Source of the DNA: an uncultured Clostridia bacterium
Lineage (GTDB): Bacteria > Bacillota > Clostridia > Lachnospirales > Anaerotignaceae
Reading direction: 5' to 3'
Assembly: GCA_910586765.1 (NCBI GenBank)
Contig: CAJUJJ010000026.1
Location: forward strand, 1-37,344
Length of the DNA: 37,344 nt
In this document: positions 35,279 to 37,344 of the stretch, one piece after another
Layout of the letters: every line of letters begins with the position of its first letter
Numbering within the stretch: the stretch's first letter is position 1
Translations under genes and position numbers: made by a program
Notes under the pieces: model-generated
The model's database searches: none
What the model was told of the DNA's origin: nothing
Seen by the model: only the letters and a program-made list of their open reading frames with translations

Positions 35279-35315
35279 CCTCCTTGAATTTGACGGGGAG
35301 TATCCTTTCTCCCCC
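35279..35315 (-). promoter_or_regulatory. CsrA-type leader of flagellin mRNA (hairpin plus Shine-Dalgarno GGA)
   Basis: On the minus strand GGGGAG (35314-35309) pairs with CTCCCC (35300-35295), exposing the loop AAAGGATA with GGA at 35305-35303. A second GGA lies in the ribosome site AAGGAGG (35285-35279), about 22 bases on. This matches the two-site CsrA layout known from the Bacillus hag leader. Confidence 0.75.
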
Positions 35316-35332
35316 ACCTTTGATTAATATTG

Positions 35333-35347
35333 TTTACTCTGAGTAAA
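35333..35347. promoter_or_regulatory. Palindromic operator upstream of flagellin
   Basis: A perfect 7-1-7 inverted repeat, TTTACTCTGAGTAAA, 63 bases before the flagellin start. It differs in one base from the site at 35621-35635. A related half-matching site (TTTACAAAGAGTA) lies at 35376-35388. A TACGAT, a possible -10, adjoins it. Confidence 0.6.
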
Positions 35348-35395
35348 ATCGTATGCAGTATGACACACTCATTTTTTTACAAAGAGTATGCCATA

Positions 35396-35593
35396 TTATC
35401 GTCCTAATGACCTTGTGCGTACAATACAATCTGGTACAGCGTGATGTTTTTCGTAGTTTTCCCCTCGTTCGATTTTGATTTCTTTTGGTGCTTCAATCGC
35501 CAAGCGGAGTGAACCATCTATTGACACCACTTCCACAATAATATTGCCATTAATAACGATATATTCTCCAGGATTCCTTCCAAGTGATAGCAT
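35396..35593 (-). CDS. csrA: carbon storage regulator CsrA
   Basis: A small RNA-binding protein that represses or stabilises mRNAs through GGA motifs. The 65 residues show MLSLGRNPGEYIVINGNI, then the conserved LRLAIEAPKEIKIERGENYE, close to the family length. Open frame upstream to 35665 is ignored because ACAAGGAGG lies just before the ATG at 35593 and this codon opens the first strand. It lies directly upstream of flagellin in the same direction. No fliW, its usual antagonist in Bacillus, is seen in the window. A strong promoter with an overlapping palindrome precedes it. Confidence 0.92.
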   Translation of the reverse strand: MLSLGRNPGEYIVINGNIIVEVVSIDGSLRLAIEAPKEIKIERGENYEKHHAVPDCIVRTRSLGR

Positions 35594-35620
35594 TTTAAAC
35601 AACCTCCTTGTCAATTTAAT

Positions 35621-35635
35621 TTTACTCTGTGTAAA
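35621..35635. promoter_or_regulatory. Palindromic operator overlapping the csrA transcript start
   Basis: TTTACTCTGTGTAAA, the same palindrome as at 35333 with one change. It lies immediately downstream of the csrA -10, over the expected transcript start, where a bound protein would block transcription. Confidence 0.62.
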
Positions 35636-35636
35636 T

Positions 35637-35665
35637 ATAGTAATACTATTTGTAAAATTTGTCAA
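35637..35665 (-). promoter_or_regulatory. Sigma-A type promoter of csrA
   Basis: On the minus strand, a perfect -35 TTGACA (35665-35660), a 17-base spacer and -10 TACTAT (35642-35637). A 4-loop, 8-bp inverted repeat (GACTTTTT/AAAAAGTC, 35666-35685) lies just upstream. Confidence 0.82.
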
Positions 35666-35721
35666 GACTTTTTTTACAAAAAGTCAAAAAATTTTACTTT
35701 TAGTCTGTTACCCTTTTTCCT

Positions 35722-35734
35722 TTTACAAAGTAAA
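35722..35734. promoter_or_regulatory. Palindrome upstream of the XRE regulator gene
   Basis: TTTAC-AAA-GTAAA, a shorter-spaced version of the two palindromes near csrA and flagellin, 22 bases before the regulator start. It could be an autoregulatory site. Confidence 0.45.
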
Positions 35735-35755
35735 GTTATGTTGTGGGGTGATATT

Positions 35756-36094
35756 ATGGATTGCAAAGAAATGGGCAGTAGAATAAAAAAGGCTAGACTT
35801 AGCCAAAATTTAACACAGGAGCAACTTGCGGAATTGCTTGATATTTCTGTATCTTACGTCAGTTTGATTGAACGTGGCAGCCGCAACGCTACTGTGGAAA
35901 CCCTCCTTGCTATTGCCGACGTGCTTCATGTTTCTGTCACTTCTCTTTTACAAGATAGTGGCGACTTGGACCGTGACGAGGAGCAAAATAACATTTGGAA
36001 TGAATTGACCAAAAATAGAACGGCGGAAGAAAAAGACATGATTTTACAGACAGTCAAAACCATTGTTACTTTTTTAGACCGTCAAAAAAAATAA
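35756..36094 (+). CDS. XRE-family regulator with SinR-like size and layout
   Basis: A 112-residue DNA-binding protein. Residues about 7-65 form a Cro/C1-type helix-turn-helix (RIKKARLSQNLTQEQLAELL, VSYVSLIERGSRNATVETL, SVTSLL). The C-terminal 45 residues are helical (EEQNNIWNELTKNRT, TVKTIVTFLDRQKK). Length and two-part build recall Bacillus SinR, a flagellin and biofilm regulator, but clear sequence homology beyond the HTH is not claimed. GTGGGGTGATATT precedes the chosen ATG; the earlier ATG at 35738 has no good site. It is divergent from csrA, and TTTAC/GTAAA palindromes stand in front of both genes. Confidence 0.85.
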   Translation: MDCKEMGSRIKKARLSQNLTQEQLAELLDISVSYVSLIERGSRNATVETLLAIADVLHVSVTSLLQDSGDLDRDEEQNNIWNELTKNRTAEEKDMILQTVKTIVTFLDRQKK

Positions 36095-36102
36095 GAACCC
36101 CT

Positions 36103-36129
36103 AGGAATGTTTTCACATTCCTTTTTTTC
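36103..36129 (+). terminator. Rho-independent terminator after the XRE gene
   Basis: AGGAATGT (36103-36110) pairs with ACATTCCT (36115-36122) around TTTC, followed by a long T run. Downstream to 36265 no gene was found. Confidence 0.85.
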
Positions 36130-36265
36130 GCTGAACTTTTAGCCAGAAAGGCAAATTCTTTTATTGTCTTTTCTGCATTGCTTCCATGATTTTTTATCTT
36201 ATTTTTTTTATCTGTTCTGTCTAAAAGTGATATTGTTTTGTTTTTAGAGAGAGGAGCATTTTTTT

Positions 36266-36535
36266 ATGGATAAAAAACAACAACTGATGGAACAGAACCT
36301 TAACGCTTTTTTGGAAAACTATATTTCTGATTTGCTACTATATTATGCGAAAGATAATGAGCAGCTTGCTACATTACTTTCACAAAAAAAAGAGCTTACT
36401 GCTCAACTTACAAAATTTGGAACGCCTTTTTTTGAATATGATGATATTCAAAATACAATATTACATACTATAGCAGAACTCTTTTACAAAAATGGTTTTT
36501 CAGATGCGATTGCTCTGCATAAAAAGTTAAAATAA
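36266..36535 (+). CDS. small helical protein of unknown function
   Basis: An 89-residue, mostly helical, soluble protein (MEQNLNAFLENYISDLLLYYAK, QLATLLSQKKELTAQLTK) with a possible coiled coil at about 35-50. I do not recognise a family. GAGAGGAG lies 7 to 10 bases before the ATG, and the frame is flanked by a terminator on the left and a strong promoter on the right, so it is likely real. Position between the flagellar regulator and the zincin gene invites a flagellar role, but nothing in the protein shows it. Confidence 0.55.
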   Translation: MDKKQQLMEQNLNAFLENYISDLLLYYAKDNEQLATLLSQKKELTAQLTKFGTPFFEYDDIQNTILHTIAELFYKNGFSDAIALHKKLK

Positions 36536-36551
36536 ATTTTTATTTTTGCCC

Positions 36552-36580
36552 TCGACAAATGATTTTTATTTTGCTATAAT
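36552..36580 (+). promoter_or_regulatory. Strong promoter of the HExxH protein gene
   Basis: TCGACA (36552-36557), a 17-base spacer ending in TGC and a perfect TATAAT (36575-36580), an extended -10. The start codon follows about 36 bases on with AAAGGAGGGG. Confidence 0.85.
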
Positions 36581-36616
36581 AAAATAAATTATTTTTCGGC
36601 TAAAGGAGGGGATTTT

Positions 36617-37171
36617 ATGAATATTTCTTTATTAGATATGTCACCAGCTTATTCTGTTTCAACACAGTTTCACCCTGTTGAAAATTTTTCACAATCTGCT
36701 CAAAATGATATGGTACAAAATCAATATGGCAATACAGAAGATACTTCACCTGTTGCACAAAATAACAAGCCTTTTGATACATTAGAACTTTCCAACACTT
36801 CCCCTAAAAAAGACGAAAATGACCTTTCTGACGGGGAGTGTCAAACTTGCAAAAATCGCAAATATCAAGATGGCTCTAATGACCCAAGTGTTTCTTTTAA
36901 AACGCCTACCACAATATCACCCGACAGAGCGGCAGCAGCGGTACGCAATCACGAAATGGAACACGTTTTTCACGAACAAGCAAATGCAAAAAGAGAAGAC
37001 AGAGAAGTTGTTTCTCAGTCTGTAATATACAAAACAGATATTTGCCCAGAATGTCATAGAATATACATTTCTGGCGGTGAAACACGTACTGTAACAAGGG
37101 GAAAACAGGAATACGACACTACTACAGACCCACAGCAACAAAAAGGAAAATTTTTTGACGCTGTTGCTTAA
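36617..37171 (+). CDS. SprA-related putative zincin metalloprotease
   Basis: A 184-residue protein. The first 70 residues are low-complexity and polar. A CxxC (Cys75, Cys78) followed by RKYQDGSNDPSVSFKTP, then VRNHEMEHVFHEQA with an HExxH zinc motif at 112-116, then CPECHRIYISGGETRT (Cys143, Cys146). This order matches the SprA-related family as I remember it. The two CxxC pairs may bind a second zinc. No signal peptide, so cytoplasmic. Substrate unknown. Strong own promoter and terminator. No sign of truncation. Confidence 0.78.
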   Translation: MNISLLDMSPAYSVSTQFHPVENFSQSAQNDMVQNQYGNTEDTSPVAQNNKPFDTLELSNTSPKKDENDLSDGECQTCKNRKYQDGSNDPSVSFKTPTTISPDRAAAAVRNHEMEHVFHEQANAKREDREVVSQSVIYKTDICPECHRIYISGGETRTVTRGKQEYDTTTDPQQQKGKFFDAVA

Positions 37172-37206
37172 TTTTGTCCGTTCTCCTTATTAACATATAT
37201 ATTTTG

Positions 37207-37237
37207 AAAAGGCAAGCGTTGCTAACTTGCCTTTTTT
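37207..37237 (+). terminator. Rho-independent terminator after the HExxH protein gene
   Basis: AAAAGGCAAG (37207-37216) pairs with CTTGCCTTTT (37226-37235), followed by T. A second, weaker hairpin with a T run on the minus strand lies about 20 bases on and could serve a gene entering from the right. Confidence 0.85.
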
Positions 37238-37293
37238 TATGCCCAAATAAAAAAACACCGTTTATTAAAAACAGTGCCGTTTTATTATGCTAT

Positions 37294-37344
37294 ATATGGG
37301 GGAGTAGCATAAATTTTCTTTCTCAAAAAGTATACCTTTTGGGA
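37294..37344 (+). promoter_or_regulatory. Possible start of a yybP-ykoY (manganese) riboswitch, cut by the window end
   Basis: GGGGGAGTAGC follows an AT-rich promoter-like stretch (TATTAT, TATATA). GGGGAGUAG at the 5' end is, from memory, typical of yybP-ykoY riboswitches. The conserved 3' part lies outside the window, so this is only a suggestion. Confidence 0.3.

Overview
The window is AT-rich, gene-dense chromosomal DNA from a motile, low-GC Firmicute of the class Clostridia. A Lachnospiraceae-like anaerobe is my guess, but the sequence does not fix the genus. The reasons are the Gram-positive replicase PolC, strong AGGAGG-type ribosome binding sites, the conserved rpsB-tsf-pyrH-frr-uppS-cdsA-dxr-rseP-ispG-polC order, a CsrA/flagellin locus and many U-tract terminators. 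I saw no rRNA, tRNA, CRISPR array or insertion sequence.

Layout. (1) 71-5030, plus strand: a LytTR regulator with a degenerate receiver domain, then an aromatic amino acid cluster (DAHP synthase, prephenate dehydrogenase, EPSP synthase) and a GDSL esterase closed by a terminator. (2) 5044-9717, plus: a secreted copper-amine-oxidase-N-domain protein with a possible coupled leader peptide, release factor 3, a small metallophosphoesterase, and an unclassified protein that resembles HEAT-like families. (3) 9728-22473, minus: read from a strong promoter upstream of rpsB, the genes run S2, EF-Ts, UMP kinase, RRF, UppS, CdsA, Dxr, RseP, IspG, PolC. Several internal hairpins divide this cluster. (4) 22601-26599, minus: topA, dprA and a lipoprotein. 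(5) 26750-31671, mostly plus: comM, a small zinc-ribbon-like protein (minus), a PflA-like radical SAM protein, a cupin, and an ABC importer pair whose permease has an abnormal C-terminus. (6) 31812-37171: a 94-residue Cys/Gly/Asn repeat protein, the flagellin lysine methylase FliB, flagellin and CsrA on the minus strand. Facing them on the plus strand are a SinR-like XRE regulator, a small helical protein and an HExxH zincin-like protein. The last bases may be the start of a manganese (yybP-ykoY) riboswitch cut by the window end.

The most interesting part is 31812-35760. The flagellin mRNA leader carries a hairpin with GGA in its loop plus a GGA in the Shine-Dalgarno, the layout CsrA uses to repress hag translation in Bacillus, and csrA is the gene just upstream. 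Near-identical palindromes (TTTACTCTGWGTAAA) lie upstream of both flagellin and csrA, and a shorter TTTAC-AAA-GTAAA lies upstream of the divergent XRE gene. This suggests one compact circuit: transcriptional control by the XRE protein, translational control by CsrA and lysine methylation by FliB. The Cys/Gly/Asn repeat gene next door has its own promoter, ribosome binding site and tetraloop terminator, and I cannot assign it to a family.
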